Source of the DNA: Drosophila pseudoobscura
Lineage: Eukaryota; Arthropoda; Insecta; Diptera; Drosophilidae
NCBI RefSeq assembly: GCF_009870125.1
Contig: NC_046683.1
Coordinates: forward strand, 17,989,001-18,053,000
DNA length: 64,000 nucleotides
Direction of reading: 5' to 3'
Shown: positions 46,106 to 59,100 of the stretch, one piece after another
How the letters are laid out: each line of letters opens with the position of its first letter
Numbering within the stretch: position 1 is the stretch's first letter
Made by a program: the position numbers and the translations under genes
The notes under the pieces: model-generated
Database searches by the model: none
Told to the model about the DNA's origin: nothing
The model's input: only the letters and a program-made list of their open reading frames with translations

Positions 46106-47344
46106 ATGATGAGCAATAGACATTTGCGTAGAGTCCGTAAGAGTGAAAGGTAAGCAAAGGGAAGTGCAAAATGTGGTAGAAAAAGTGGCAGAAAAATTAG
46201 AAGAAAAAGAAGTTATGATAGAAGAGGAGGAATTCATCTATGAAAATCCCAAAATTTAGCCAAATGAATCGTCATTAAATGACAAACTTAGGCAGTGGTT
46301 TATGAAGCATACACGCCAACGCGTGAATGTGCACTTGATTTAGTAGGTATTTTGAGTAGGAAAATATAGATGTTTGTCCGTTTTATAAATCAAAACGCCA
46401 GCACAGAGGTGATATTCAGTTAGTTGGTGGAGGATCTCATCTTCACATAGGCCTAGCCTGGCAGCTGGAACGACATTGTCAGAATACAGATATAATGGAA
46501 GAATATTGATATAAATGTTGACGGACTTCCATTATTTAGAAGTTCAAGGGCACAGCTATGGCCAATATTAGTTAGAGTTAACAATTATCCAAATGTTCCA
46601 GTATTTCCAGTAGGTATATTTTTAGGGAAAAGTAAGCCCCATAGCTGTGAAGAGTTTTTGGCAAAATTTTCTCTAGAATTTAAAGTGTTGAGGAATGGCA
46701 GGCTCACCATTTGTGGCAGAGATATAAATATAGTTATTAGGGCAGTAGTTTGCGATTCTCCAGCAAGAGCGTTTATTAGCGGCTCGCCAGGACACACATC
46801 TCGTCATGGCTGTGCAAAATGTACACAAATAGCTAGAAAGGTAGACCGAATCTTGACTTAGAGTACTACCTCAGGGGCTTTAATTACTAATGAAGATTTT
46901 GCGCTAAGAAGATATCCTTGTCACCATTGCAGCCAATATATAAATTGTAGGTCAATATTAGAAGTAATGGATATTTCCATGGCGACACAGATTCCATTAG
47001 ATTGTATGCATTTGGTAGAGGAGGTAGGAGTGATGCGTAAGATTTTGTTAAGGTTTGTAAATAATAAGCTGGTCAGTGATGACCTTTATTATGAATTCCT
47101 TTTATTACATTGCACATATAGAATTCTTTGCAGCTCTAAACTTCGTGAATACAATAAAGAAAATTGTCAACGAATTTTAGATCTCTTTGTGCACAATTTT
47201 CCAACAGTTTATTGCACGTAAAGGAGACCGTAGAGAGGAGACTCGTACGCATTTGAGAACTATTTACAAACTTTAAAAAAATGTGTCCGAAAGCCTAGTA
47301 AAATTCTTGAACAAATTTTTAGAAAAATTAGTGAAGACGGGATA
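46106..47344 (+). pseudogene. CACTA/EnSpm-like transposase remnant, 5' part
   Basis: Opens MMSNRHLRRVRKSER, then continues as broken frames. Recognisable blocks are NVDGLPLFRSSRAQLWPILV, PVGIFLGKSKPHSCEEFLAK, the motif DSPARAFISGSPGHTSRHGC with AKC, and PLDCMHLVEEVGVMRKILL. These are the order and motifs of metazoan CACTA/EnSpm-like transposases (VDGLPLF ... GKSKP ... D.PARAF..GHT...GC..C). Stops and frame changes show it is non-functional. Assignment to CACTA rather than a related superfamily is tentative. It is cut by the I-clade LINE at about 47345. Confidence 0.6.
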
Positions 47345-49868
47345 GAATTCATTTGCTGAATACTGGTCTGATCAGTGCAAAGATTCCAACTTCTCATCCA
47401 TGTTCACTAACAACAAATATTCAATTTCAACATATCAAAGCTCTCCTCCATCGCAATCTGCACAGAAAATAGAATCAGATATCACTTCCATAGAACTTTC
47501 CTCCGCACTCTCAAGCTTAAAGGGCCATACACCAGGTATTGATCGAATCTCCTACCCAATGATTGCAAATACATCCCTAGCAGTTAAGGATCGAATTTTA
47601 AAACACTACAATAATATACTTAATAACTATATACCCCAAACTTACAAAATAGGTCTTGTTATACCAATAGCTAAACCCGGCTACATCAAAACATCAATAA
47701 CCTCATACCGCCCGATTTCTCTAAACTCTTGCTTCGCAAAAGTCCTAGACAAAATCATAGCCAAGAGGTTGTGGTGGTTTGTTACTACAAACAAACATAT
47801 ACACACAAATCAAGTTGGTTTCAAACGTGGAAAATCAGTTACAGACAATCTAGCGTACTTAGATCATCTGATAACTGATGCATTATCCCACAAACAACAT
47901 TTGTCAATAGTATCATTAGATTTCAATAAAGCCTTTGACAAAATTGGACTACATGCAATAACTAAGCAACTCCAAGAATGGAACATCGGTCCAAAAATAC
48001 TTAACTATAATATTAATTTTATGAGCAAGAGAAAAATCAAATGTCGCGTAGCAAAAAACCTATCGAGCACTTTTCCTCTGCATAACGGAATCCCCCAGGG
48101 ATCACCGATATAAGTTATTATATTCTTAATAGCATATAATAAACTAGCAAACCTCATTACTATCCAACGAAATCTCACATTCACAGCCTATGCAGACGAT
48201 TTTCATATTATTGTCAAATTTAAAAAAAACCAAACCCAAGAAAATTTCATTCTCGATGATCTATTCCAAAAAATCGACGAATGGTGTTCGTTTTCAGGCT
48301 CATTCTTATCATTTGATAAATGCAAACACTTACATATATGCCGTCAATGTAACATAAATGTAAATGCACAATAACAACGAGAAACCTAAACATTCCGAGC
48401 GTAGACCACTTAAAAATATTAGGACTCACATTCGATTCAAAATATAGATGGACTAGACACATAGAAGACTTAGCTAGCTCTCTCTCAAACAAAATTAATA
48501 TAATAAAATGTCTCTCCAGTAACAAGTTCAATTGCAATACGCATACACTAATATCAATCACAAAAGCAATAATAGTTTCTAAAATTGACTACGGACTAGT
48601 ATTTTACGGCAATTCCTCAATAACTTGGCTTAAAAAAATTCAAACCATCCTAAACTGTGCAGTAAGGATAGCTTTGGGAGCATTCAGGACAACCCCGATT
48701 ACAAATCTTTTAATGGAAGCTAACATAAACACCTTTCACCTACCTTTCTGGAAATTCCAACCAAATACCATAAATACCGAACTTGAATAACTAGACAAAA
48801 ATAATACACACGACTCTATATACCAACAACACTTTCTTACCATAAAAAACCAATTTAATGATCACACCTTTCTGTTTACGGATGGATCCAAAACCATAAG
48901 TACCACATCATTTGCAATCACAACGGAAAAAAACACCTTAAAAGTGGGCTTACTACAAAATTTTTCTTCAATTGACTCTGCCGAAATCATAGCCATATTC
49001 GAGGCAATACAAATTGTTAAATCTATGCGCGGGAAATATATGATATGTTCAGACTCTCTATCCTCTCTTCAAGCTATAGGCAACCCCGATAACTTCAACT
49101 ATTATGAATCTAAAATTAGATCTCTTCTAATGCAACTACATCCAAAAATAAAACTACTCTGGATCCCAGGTCATAAAAACATAAAAGGAAATGAACTAGC
49201 AGACCAAAAAGCGAAATCAGCTTCAACAATGCCCCTTACATACACACACAATAACAATATATCAGACATTAATAAACACCTCAAGACAAAAATGCTTAAA
49301 GACAAACTTATAAAACTAGAACAAACATCGAACTGGTATCAATTTATCAATCCCAACCAAATAACAGCCGACAAATTCACCAAAAGACTAGACCAAAACA
49401 CCACATCAAGGATAAAACAAACAAAAATAATTAGACTAAGACTAGGACATACAAGAATAACTCACCAACATTACCTAGACCCAACCAAAATAAATACTTG
49501 TACGCATTGCCTGAACAACGTTCCAGTAACTATAGAACACCTACTCAAAGACTGCCCATCCTCACAACTCACAGATATTCGTTTCAAAATCTTCGCTAAC
49601 AATAATCCACTGACATTCCTCTCTAACCCAACTAAAACTGAAATAGACCTAATCATAAAATATCTGAAAGAAACTAACTTATATCCATTAATCTAACTCT
49701 AATATAAAACCTATGGAATACATCTCACATATAATAAACATAATATAATAAGCATAACATAATAACAACATAGCCGAAGGTCATAGTAACCAGTGCTATC
49801 ACTAATAAGCTAGGTTAATAGTTTTAACTCTAACCTCGCTGTAAATAAATAAATAAATAAATAAACAT
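47345..49868 (+). mobile_element. I-clade non-LTR retrotransposon, 5'-truncated
   Basis: ORF2 remnant. The reverse transcriptase from TPGIDRISYPMI through SYRPISLNSCFAKVLDKIIA, VSLDFNKAFDKIGLH and NGIPQGSPI is followed by AYADDFHIIV in another frame. After more decay comes an RNase H domain, with FTDGSKTISTT, IDSAEIIAIFEAIQI, CSDSLSSLQAI and WIPGHKNIKGNELADQ, in an intact 250-codon frame (48944-49696). A terminal zinc-knuckle-like CTHCLNNVPVTIEHLLKDCP follows. The element ends in a TAAA-type tail (49836-49866). RT plus RNase H and the TAA-like tail are I-clade hallmarks. The endonuclease and ORF1 are missing, and at least two frame breaks separate the surviving blocks. Confidence 0.75.
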
Positions 49869-49894
49869 CTAAATAAATATTTATATACTTTTAG

Positions 49895-50521
49895 AAACTC
49901 TGCAACGGGAGAATGCTGTTGTTCGTGGCAAGACAAATAAAGATTAATAGATTAATATTTTTTGAATCAAATAAATTAAAAACTTTTTTTTTAGATCAAC
50001 TAAAAACAGTGGTCCAAATTTTGGCGGATCAAACCATTTTGATCAAACAGCTGGTCAAGGAGAAGGTGGAATTGAATCCGATTCGAGGACAGTTCCCAAT
50101 CAAATCTGAGGAGCACATAATAGAATTGGAGGACAAAATAAATTAAATAGGAGCATTTATGTAATCTAAACTCTAAATTATATGACATTTTTCTTTGACT
50201 TATCTTTATATTTTAATGTTTCATTTACAGATAACAGCAGTGAAATCAATTATTCAGCCAACTGGCGTTTTAGCCAGCTTGAGCTTTATTCTCAGCGATA
50301 AAATTGTTCTGGCATATAATGTCGATGGGGTCCAAGGGAAGAAGGCCCTAAGGACCCACAAAGAATTCTTTGCAGCTTTGCTAGGTAAAATACCATTTTC
50401 ACTTCTAGACACTTACAAATTTTCCAATTAAATAAAACAAATATTAATTACAGAATGTATTCCGCTTGGCGATGAGCACTTTACGGAAGGCAATGCAGAG
50501 GATGAAGAAGAGAGTATTTAA
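49895..50521 (+). pseudogene. CACTA-like/DUF4806 remnant, 3' part
   Basis: Resumes after the LINE with ETLQRENAVVRGK, then a coiled coil (LKTVVQILADQTILIKQLVK), FPIKSEEHIIELEDKI, and the DUF4806-like core GVLASLSFILSDKIVLAYNV and DGVQGKKALRTHKEFFAALL. It ends in an acidic tail to a stop at 50519-50521. Likely introns (for example 50384-50452) are still visible. DUF4806 is a domain of unknown function common in insect transposon-linked proteins. Confidence 0.6.
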
Positions 50522-50639
50522 AAAGAAGTGTCTTACAAAAAACCAGGAGTAGACTAAGCAGCATAAAATTAAAAATTATTCGTTCATATTAAGAGACATT
50601 GTGTTTTTATTTTTGTATTATTCCAGACTGCCAGATTGA

Positions 50640-50930
50640 CTACCAGTCGTTAGTTCCGAACCAGTTACTGGTAACTAGGTCAGAACTAGCTACGGGTAAT
50701 CGAAGGGTAGTCGAGTGGGGAACTAATTGCTTGCTTTCGACTGGTAAATAGTTCGGAACTACCTCCTGAGCAACAAGCCACGGGTAATCGAAGGGTAATC
50801 GAGCGGGAACCAGGGGTGGCTCCGCCCATTGCGGGTAATCGATCTGGAACCTGAGATGTGAGAATGGTAGCTAGTGCGGCACCGATGCGGAACTAGTTGC
50901 CTGGTACTAGAGGGGTACAAGAGGCTGCGT
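50640..50930. repeat. Subterminal-repeat-like block
   Basis: A 24-bp unit starting ACGGGTAATCGAAGGGTA occurs at 50692-50715 and 50780-50803 (one mismatch). A shorter copy, CGGGTAATCGA, is at 50832-50842. About seven GAAC(T/C)A/T words are scattered between. Arrays like this near element ends are where CACTA transposases bind. The block lies just beyond the DUF4806 remnant. Confidence 0.6.
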
Positions 50931-50949
50931 GCCTTGTATATACATATGT

Positions 50950-52262
50950 TTTTCAATGGGTTATGGGCGCAGCCTACGCCTCATAACTGCAGATAAGTAC
51001 ACAGTTTTGTTTTATATACAATGGAAAAACAAAAAAGGAACATAAAACCTTTCGATAGAGAAAAATACTCCATTTGAAAGTTTCGAATAAGAGCTTTATT
51101 AACTGAAACAGACGCGGTTATTGATCAAGAGTGTGGTAAAATAACAGAAGACTGGAAGAAACAAGAAAGAAATGCTAAAAGAATAATTATAGTGTATGTT
51201 AAGGCAAATCAGTTGCCTGCCTATATATATATACATATATATATATATCTATAATTATACCTAATAAACATGTATGAAATCACGCTCTTGAATTGTAATG
51301 TCGTGCGCTCTTATACCATGTTGCGAACGGAGCCTATGCAAGCAGCAGCCGCTCATGAAGAGGGCGCCGCTTGAGAATAAACGGAGTTATAATTGAAAGT
51401 CGATTGAGTGCACAAGTTTGATCTGTCGGTCTGTCTGATTCCAGTGTCTAATTAAACCCTCAGAAATCATGCCTAACGGCAGGCTATTTAGCACATCCAG
51501 TGTATTTAAGTCACTCCTTCCTTGGTTTTTCGCCAAAAGATTGTAGGCCAAAAATGATTTTTAAAAATGTAGACGCTATATATGAAAAAAAGAGACTGGC
51601 ATCGCAGTTGTCTGTCCGCATGCAGTTTTTGCGATTAAAGCTTAAGGGCGATTATGTGAGGCAAGGGGTCATGTGACGGTGTAATAACAGCTATTGAAAA
51701 ATGTCGGTAAAGATACAACACTAATAGTCTTATATAGGAAAATAAAATTAGAAACTTTCAAAATAAAAATTATAATTCAAACCAAATAAAAACTAGATCA
51801 AATCTAATAAAAAGTTTACTAGTAAAAATGGTTTTCATTGTGGCAAAAATGGCCACATATAGAAAGATTGTTACATATAAGTATAAGAAAGAGAAAGAGA
51901 ATGAATTCTATTATGACAAGAACAAACATCTACAAACTATAACTGCTCAGTCTGGAGACGTTCCAGAAGGTTTTGCATTTATGTTTAAACGTGAAAAGAA
52001 TAATGAAGAACAAATTTCATTTGTTCTGGATTTTGGAGCATCAGACCATTTAGTCAATAATGAGAATCTGTTTGATGATAGTAAAATCTTGGAAAAACCT
52101 ATTAGAATTGCAGTGGCAAAGTGTGAAACATTTTATTGACCAATATACACATTATTGTGTAACATACTTACTGACTTATAAGTCAGAAGTGTTTTATGTC
52201 TTCAAGGACTTCATTGCTAAAAGTGAAGCGCACTTTAATTTAAAAGTGTTATATATCGAATT
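50950..52262 (+). mobile_element. copia-like LTR retrotransposon fossil (Ty1/copia)
   Basis: Fossil fragment in plus orientation. It begins with a copia-type post-LTR leader (GGGTTATGGGCGCAGCC) followed by gag-like, protease-like and integrase-like stretches that resemble the D. melanogaster copia polyprotein. It is clearly broken, with several disruptions and internal losses, and no second LTR is seen. A separate LTR-like stretch may lie inside near 51230-51480. It is older than the LOA LINE that interrupts it at 52262. Confidence 0.75.
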
Positions 52263-52750
52263 GGCCGTCAGCCGTCGGGTGCTACGGGGGGATAAACGGA
52301 TGTTGGGTCGGCTCGTCACAACTGTAGACTCGGAACGGGGCACAGGCGCCTCGGGTTCATGGCTTGCCCTGGATCCAAGGCGACTGTGCTCCGCGTCATA
52401 GGATACAGGTGGGCACGAGCGAACCGGCACCCGCCGTAACTGTACACACCGGCGGAAGTGCGACTATACTCTCCCCGTGAGGGCGGCTGGAAACAGGTCC
52501 TGGTACGGTCATGTCTCTGCCAGGATGCTGGCTAATTATAGTCGGGCGGAGAGAAGAAAACTCTCAGTGAAATAACCCCAATCCAAGGTGACACTGTCAT
52601 ATGCCGAGGGATGCATGGCCGAGGGGGTGCTCGGTCGCTTATATGCGGACTCTGGATACCTGCCGACCTCCAGTTTTAATAAGGCTTCCCGGGGCACGCG
52701 GGCTATGCCCCGGGCGACTAACCCCTTCCCGCCTACTCGTGGGATCAAAT

Positions 52751-53480
52751 ATGCCAAATTTAAATATTAAAACAAAAAACACCGCAAAGGAGCACGGCAC
52801 TCCTCCTAAAGTGCCGGAGGGAAAAGACCATCCCTCTACAAACGCATCTGGGAAACCAGTGCCCAAAAAGACGGGGAAGGAGACTAAGTCGGTCCACCGT
52901 CTCGAGGCAGCAGGCGCTGTGAGGAGAGGACCGAAAAGCCAATCGGGCCAATCCACGTCGGGGGGCCCCAAGGGCGACCCGGTTACCGGGGGGGCGACCA
53001 TGCAGAGCGATATCGCGGCTGACGGACCCCTTGGGACCGGGAACCCCTTGACAACCCCGGCAGGCGGCGCCTCTGCCTCGAAAGATAGGCCCAAGTTTCA
53101 GGACAAAAGACGTGCGGCCTTCATCCTGGGCAACGACGACCCGGTGTTCCTGGCGTCTGCCCAGGGAATCGAATCGCGGTGATGGGCCAAGACAGTCCTG
53201 CCCGACTACTAGTCAGCCAAAGCTGGCAAGGCCACAACCAAGGCCCCAAGCAAGCGGCAACGCTCGGCGGAGGACACCGCCACACAAGTCCAACAAGCCA
53301 AGAGGACGAAGACACTGAGCAACCGCTCGTTTGCCGAGGTGGCGAGGGGAAAAACCCTGATTGGAGTCCTAGACAGGGGCTCTAAAGACGGGCAGATCCC
53401 TAGGGACAAGTGGCACCTCGTGGAAAACGAGCTCCAAGACCGTTTCCTCCAAGAGTTGGAGGAGAATGGAGGACCACCGT
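52751..53480 (+). pseudogene. LOA LINE ORF1, N-terminal part
   Basis: A lysine/proline-rich, low-complexity ORF1 beginning MPNLNIKTKNTAKEHGTPPK. The frame is open to 53182. A shift then leads to a second stretch (SNRSFAEVARGKTLIGVLDR ... LQELEENGGPP) that runs to the solo-LTR-like insertion. It is non-functional as it stands. Confidence 0.7.
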
Positions 53481-55501
53481 TGTAACGTGCAACCACGATG
53501 TAGGCGAGATGGTCCTCTCAGCTTGAAGCGGCACGCTGTCAATTTTCCGGCTACTGGCTCGTCGGCCACGAGTGTGGTGTTCTTGTTTATTTGCTCCTAA
53601 GCTGAGGCCTACCCTATTATTATTTTACATTTAATGCGTGTCAATAAGCCATATGAAACCGGACGGAAAGCACAACACCTAAAACGAAAGACAATAACTG
53701 CACTGGTGAACGGACAACGAAAAGAATTCCTCAGCTGTTCATGAGGAGTGATGTTCGCCCACCCTACCTTGGTCTTGCTGTGCCCGATACCACATAATTT
53801 GTTACAAGACCCCTTATATTATGCGAGACCTACAGGGGCTTGCTGCATGAGATCAAACACTATTGCTTCTACTCAGACATTATAAACGTTTATTTATTTC
53901 TTATGACTAAAATTAGTGATCCCCAGTAATTTAATGTACTCATTAGCTTCTCCCTTCCCCGAGTATTGGCTACGACTTAATTTTAAATAATTTGAGTAAA
54001 GTACGGTAAATAAATAAGAAGTTTAGGCTAGGTATGAGAGAGAACAGATGATTTGAATAGGAGTGAAAACAAAAGAAATGTGAGAAAATTTTATGTGAGC
54101 ATTCGCTGGTCATAGCGATCCACTAAAAGAGTAGGTGTAATGTACGAGGGAAAAGAATCAAGAGGTGAACTTTTTGATGCCCTCTCTTTTCAACCCACTA
54201 ATTGGGTGCGCTCCCGTGGCGAACCTTCATATTTTTATATATTTTTCGAACTTTCATATACATATTTTATTTACCCAATTAAACGACTTACAGGAACCTC
54301 CATCGACGAAGCGCTTCCGATTTGGGCCCCTGAAAAGTTCAAAAAAAAAGAAGAACACACACAATTAGCACACACAAAAAAAATGAGATGACGACCGAGT
54401 GGCTCAGGCAGATCGAGTTAATTTTAACGGTGATTGTCTGTCTCTTTTCTTCCCGTCCCTCACGCCGCCTTACATTCCTCTGCGCTCAGTCTTGCATTCC
54501 TATGTGCAGATCAGCGGCGCTTATCGGGCACCGGTATGTAGGGGCTCGCCCGCAGCGCAAAGTTAGGTGGAGAGAGATAGAAAGGGATAGAGAGCTAAAG
54601 AAGCCTAAATGAGAGGGAGAATAAAATACTCGGGTATTAATGCTTAGAGCATCTGACTACGATCCGTTATTTGTTTCTTATATTTGATTCTTTTTTTTTT
54701 TGTTATTGTTATTTTGAACTGGGCTGGCCTTCTGTGAGAAATTTTCTAACTCGATCTGCCACTATTTGCCGCCACTGCAGAACACTTTTTTTTTCTTTGC
54801 CTCCTCCCCTGCGCACGGGGTATGGACGCATACGCGGAGCGATGAACAAGCCGACGCGGCTGCCGTCTGCCGGGCACTAGTTGGCCTCTCCTCTCTGGCT
54901 CGCCGAACTGCTCCAAGGCGACGACCCAAAGCTCCGGCGAATTTCTACGAATTTCAGCTGGCGGTCGTGGAAGACGAGCCTCCTCCAATTTAAGACCTAT
55001 GGAAATTTGCACCCACAGAACACCTTTATACACTTTCGCTAGACTGTCTTTTTATTCCACAACTTACCCAAACGGGTGACCCGTCGAAAGGGAGTATCGA
55101 AGAGGTTTCACTAATCACCGCCTCACTGCCTGGGCTACTTTTCACTAGTTATTGTATTTAGATGGTTTTTCTCTTTTTTCTTTCTTTGAATATTCAAATA
55201 CGGCTGCCACTATAGAGGACACTTGGTGAACAAAATCCAATGCTGTCGACCAGGCTTGGAATCCCGCAATGGCGTCCAATGCCATCTATTTATAGCCTTT
55301 TATCTTGTCCGACTTCGACTTGGAACTCGCTCTCCTTTCGACGAGGAAGTCTGACCTGGCTCTGACCCACTCTTTGATCCCAGGCCCTCTTTGCCGACTG
55401 TTAAAGAGAGTTTGTCTTGCCTCTCGTTAGACGGTGCCTAATTTTCGGCGGACCCCAAAAACCCTAGGCCTCCTCACAGCAGCTACAAGCCTCACCGTAC
55501 A
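53481..55501. mobile_element. Solo-LTR-like fossil inside the LOA LINE
   Basis: 2,021 bp starting TGTAACG and ending GTACA, flanked by CCGT on both sides (53477-53480 and 55502-55505), a 4-bp target duplication of the Gypsy type. The flanking LINE sequence is continuous if one CCGT is counted. No internal coding region and no second similar end are seen, so it reads as one very long LTR left by recombination. Very long LTRs are known in Ulysses-like elements. A TATA-like TATAAATAG sits on the minus strand near 55290. The family is not proven. Younger than the LINE. Confidence 0.6.
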
Positions 55502-56188
55502 CCGTCCAAGTGTGAGGACGCCGGGTGGCACCAAGGCAGGGTGAAAGCCATCGCCTGCCAAGGTGCTCGCTCGGCGGCCCTCTACGCGAAGGCGGTAGCG
55601 TCGCTCAAGGAGGTCTACCCAGGAGCCCAGCTGGAGGTCGTGAAGTGGGAGGACATCCCCAGCAAGCCGAGGGCCAGAGCGTGGGTCTCGGTGAAGCCTG
55701 CAGAGCCGGATAAGATTCTCCGGATTCTGCAGGTCTGCAACCCCCACCTTCCCACAGCCGATTGGAAGGTGGCCAAGGTAGAGGAGAGCAACGGGCAGAG
55801 GCGCCAAATCATCCTCGTCCTGAACGAGGAGTCGGTCAGACTTCTCCACAACACGGAGGGCGCTGTGAACTACGGCTACAAGAAGGTAGTCGTAGTACCG
55901 TACAAGTCCGACTCCAAAGGCATGCAACCCACGGTCGAGCCAGACCTGGAGCCCCCGGAGATCCCTAGTATGGAGATCAAGCCTGCGGTGTCAGACGTGG
56001 CATCAGTGGTGTCGGATGACATCCTAGATGGTTACGTGTCAGACGTGAGCGATCTCACTAGGGATCTCAAGCACATCGGGGTCGCGGAGGAGTTGAACTC
56101 TTCGGAGAGCGACCACGACAGGACAATGGTGGGGGTGAACCTCAGGAATGTCACTGATACTCCTGCAGATAAACCTCCACCATTGTAA
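55502..56188 (+). pseudogene. LOA LINE ORF1, C-terminal DUF4780 part
   Basis: Open frame with GWHQGRVKAIACQGARSAAL, EVYPGAQLEVVKWEDIPSKP, CNPHLPTADWKVAKVEESNG and an acidic tail (SDVSDLTRDLKHIGVAEELN). DUF4780 is the conserved, probably RNA-binding ORF1 domain of LOA elements. It overlaps the start of ORF2 by 41 nt. Confidence 0.75.
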
Positions 56189-59100
56189 GGCAGCATGCGC
56201 TGCTCTCCTGCTCCACCTAGCCAAGGGTGGAGCCGACATAGTCCTCATTCAGGAGCCCTGGATCCTCGGAAACAGGGTCTCTGGTCTGAGGACTCCTGAC
56301 TATAAGCTATACGTAGCTGACTCCGCAGGTAAAACTCGCACCTGCATCCTTGCAAAAAGAGATTTGCACTTATTTTTGCTCCCAAATTTCAGCAATGAAG
56401 ACCAAACAGCAGTGAGCCTCGAAGGCCAGGGGTGCTCACTGAGAATCTGCTCCACGTACATGGGTCACGACCAACCAGACCCCCCTCCACAGGCGCTCAG
56501 GGCGCTAATCACAGACTGCGAGGCCAAGGACACCGGCCTAATCGTAGGGTGCGACGCCAACGCACACCACTGCTAGTGGGGAAGCACTGACACCAACGAA
56601 AGGGGTGAGTACCTTTTCAACTATTTACTGACCACTCAGATGGTCCTTTTAAATAGGGGGAGTGAATCCACCTTCATTATTAAAAACCGCAAGGAGGTCC
56701 TGGACCTCACACTTGCCTCTCATGAGTTACACGGGAGCATCGTATCCTGGAGGGTCCTGGAAGAGCACTCCTTCTCGGACCACAGGTACGTGGAAACCGT
56801 ATTCTCTTTCTCACTACCGAGACCAGCTCAATTCCGGAACCTTAGGCGGACAAACTGGGCTCGGTACTCAGACCACCTCTGTCGTGTTCTCCCTGAGACT
56901 CCACCTGAGGAGGAGATCTCCAGGGAAGCCACGACTCATCTTGTTAAACTATTTACCGACGCCTGCAATGAGGCGCTAGATAAATCCTGCCCCTCTAGCA
57001 AGAGCAGAGGCCGGAAGAAACCTGAATGGTGGAATCCGAAACTGAGGGAACTCCGGAAAGCCTCCCGAAGACTCTTCAATAAAGCTAAAGCTGAAAACGC
57101 TGAGCAGAACTGGGCCGATTACAAGGCCAGTCTGTCAGTTTACAATAAAGAACTGAGGAAAGCCAAACGCGCCTCATGGCGTAAGTTCTGTAGCGACATT
57201 GAGAATAACTCGGAAGCCTCGCGCTTGCGCAAAGTTCTCTCGAAGACTACACCCACTCTGGGCTACCTGAAGAACGCCGACCAATCATGGACAACGTCCA
57301 GCAATGAGTCCCTAAATCTTCTCCTTAACACCCACTTTCCCGGCTGCGATGAAAACAGACCACACTACATCGCGGCTCCCTCCGTTGCCTCAAGTGTTAT
57401 CATGAACCTGCTAAGCCAGGAGAACATTTCCTGGGCAATAAAAAGCTTCAAACCATACAAATCCGCGGGACCAGATGGCATCATCCCTGCCCAACTGATT
57501 CACGCTGGACAAAAAGCCACTAATTGGCTCAAAAGGATATACGAGGGAATCTTCTCCCATGGATATATCCCGGAAACCTGGCTTCATACCAAAGTCGTCT
57601 TCATCCCCAAGGTAGGCAAGCCCTCGCACACTGCCCCCAAAGATTTCAGACCCATAAGTCTATCGTCCTTCCTTCTGAAGACGATGGAACGGCTTTTGGG
57701 GATGCATCTCACGGTAAATATTCCGCCTAGTCTATTCTCAGACTCCCAGCATGCCTATCGGAAAGGAAGATCCACCGAAACGGCCCTACACACAATCACA
57801 TCGATCATAGAAGCGTCCCTCAACTGTAAGGAGTACACCCTGGTAGCCTTCCTCGACATAGAAGGCGCCTTTAATAACATCCTCCCGACCGCCATCACGG
57901 GTGCACTAACGGACCTGGGGGTTGACTCCCGGACGGTGAGCCTGATCGATCAGATGCTACAATGCAGGACGGTTGAGGCATCACTGGGGACGTCAACGTC
58001 CACCAGATTTGTCAGTAAAGGCACCCCGCAGGGCGGAGTCCTCTCGCCCCTCCTATGGAACGTGGCAGTGAACGAACTGCTGCGGGAGATAGAGGGGGGT
58101 GGCTGCCGCGTGGTGGCGTATGCGGACGATGTTGCTATAGCATTCTCGGGTAAATTCCCGCAGACGCTGTGTGAGTGCCTGACAAGCACTCTCATGAAGA
58201 TGTCAAAATGGGCAGACAAATGCGGTCTAGGCGTCAACCCGTCTAAAACAGAACTGGTGCTCTTCACTAGGAAGTACAAAGTTCCGGCACTGATTCCCCC
58301 AAGACTATGTGGGGAAGCGCTAATCTTCAGCAACAACGCCAAGTATCTTGGTCTAATCCTCGATAGAAAGCTCGATTGGAAATTGAGCATAGAGGATAGA
58401 GTAAAGAAGGCCACAGTAGCCCTCTATACTTGCAGGAAAGCCATCGGACTAAGATGACCCCCTATATAGTTCGGTGGCTTTACACCACCATCATACGACC
58501 GATCATGCTCTATGGAGCGGTAGTATGTTGGCCAGCCTTAGACAAAAGGACATGCCTCAATAAACTCAGCAGAGTTCAACGCATGGCAGAGCCATGCATA
58601 ACTGGCGGGCTACGCACTACTCCAGGGGAAGCCCTGGATACTGTGCTGGACCTCCTCCCCATAGATCTCATGGGAAAGAAAGTGGCAACACTTTCCGCAC
58701 TCAGAATGAGAGAAGCCAGACTGTGGAAAGCGTCCGCGGTCGGGCACTCGGGAATCCTGACGAGACACCCGCAATTACCAGAGAGGACAGATTATTGTGT
58801 CCCTACTGATCACCTCTCGACGCCTTTCCAGGTATCAATCCCACTTAGGGAGGACTGGGAGATGGGCGAACCAGGACCCGCAAATGCGGTTCACTTCTAC
58901 ACTGATGGCTCAAAGTTAGACGGCCGCGTGGGAGGCGGAGTCTACTGCAGCGAACTGAACATCAGTCATTGCTTCAGGCTCCCGGATCACTGTAGTGTGT
59001 TCCAAGCGGAGGTTGTAGCCATCAAGGAGGCCATTTCCAACGTCTCCAAACTACTTCTAGACACGCACTTAGTGTGCGTTTTCTCGGACAGCCAAGCAGC

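Noticed and set aside
50641-50930. CRISPR-like array
   Set aside because: Units are few, unevenly spaced and imperfect, and the genome is animal; subterminal repeats fit better.
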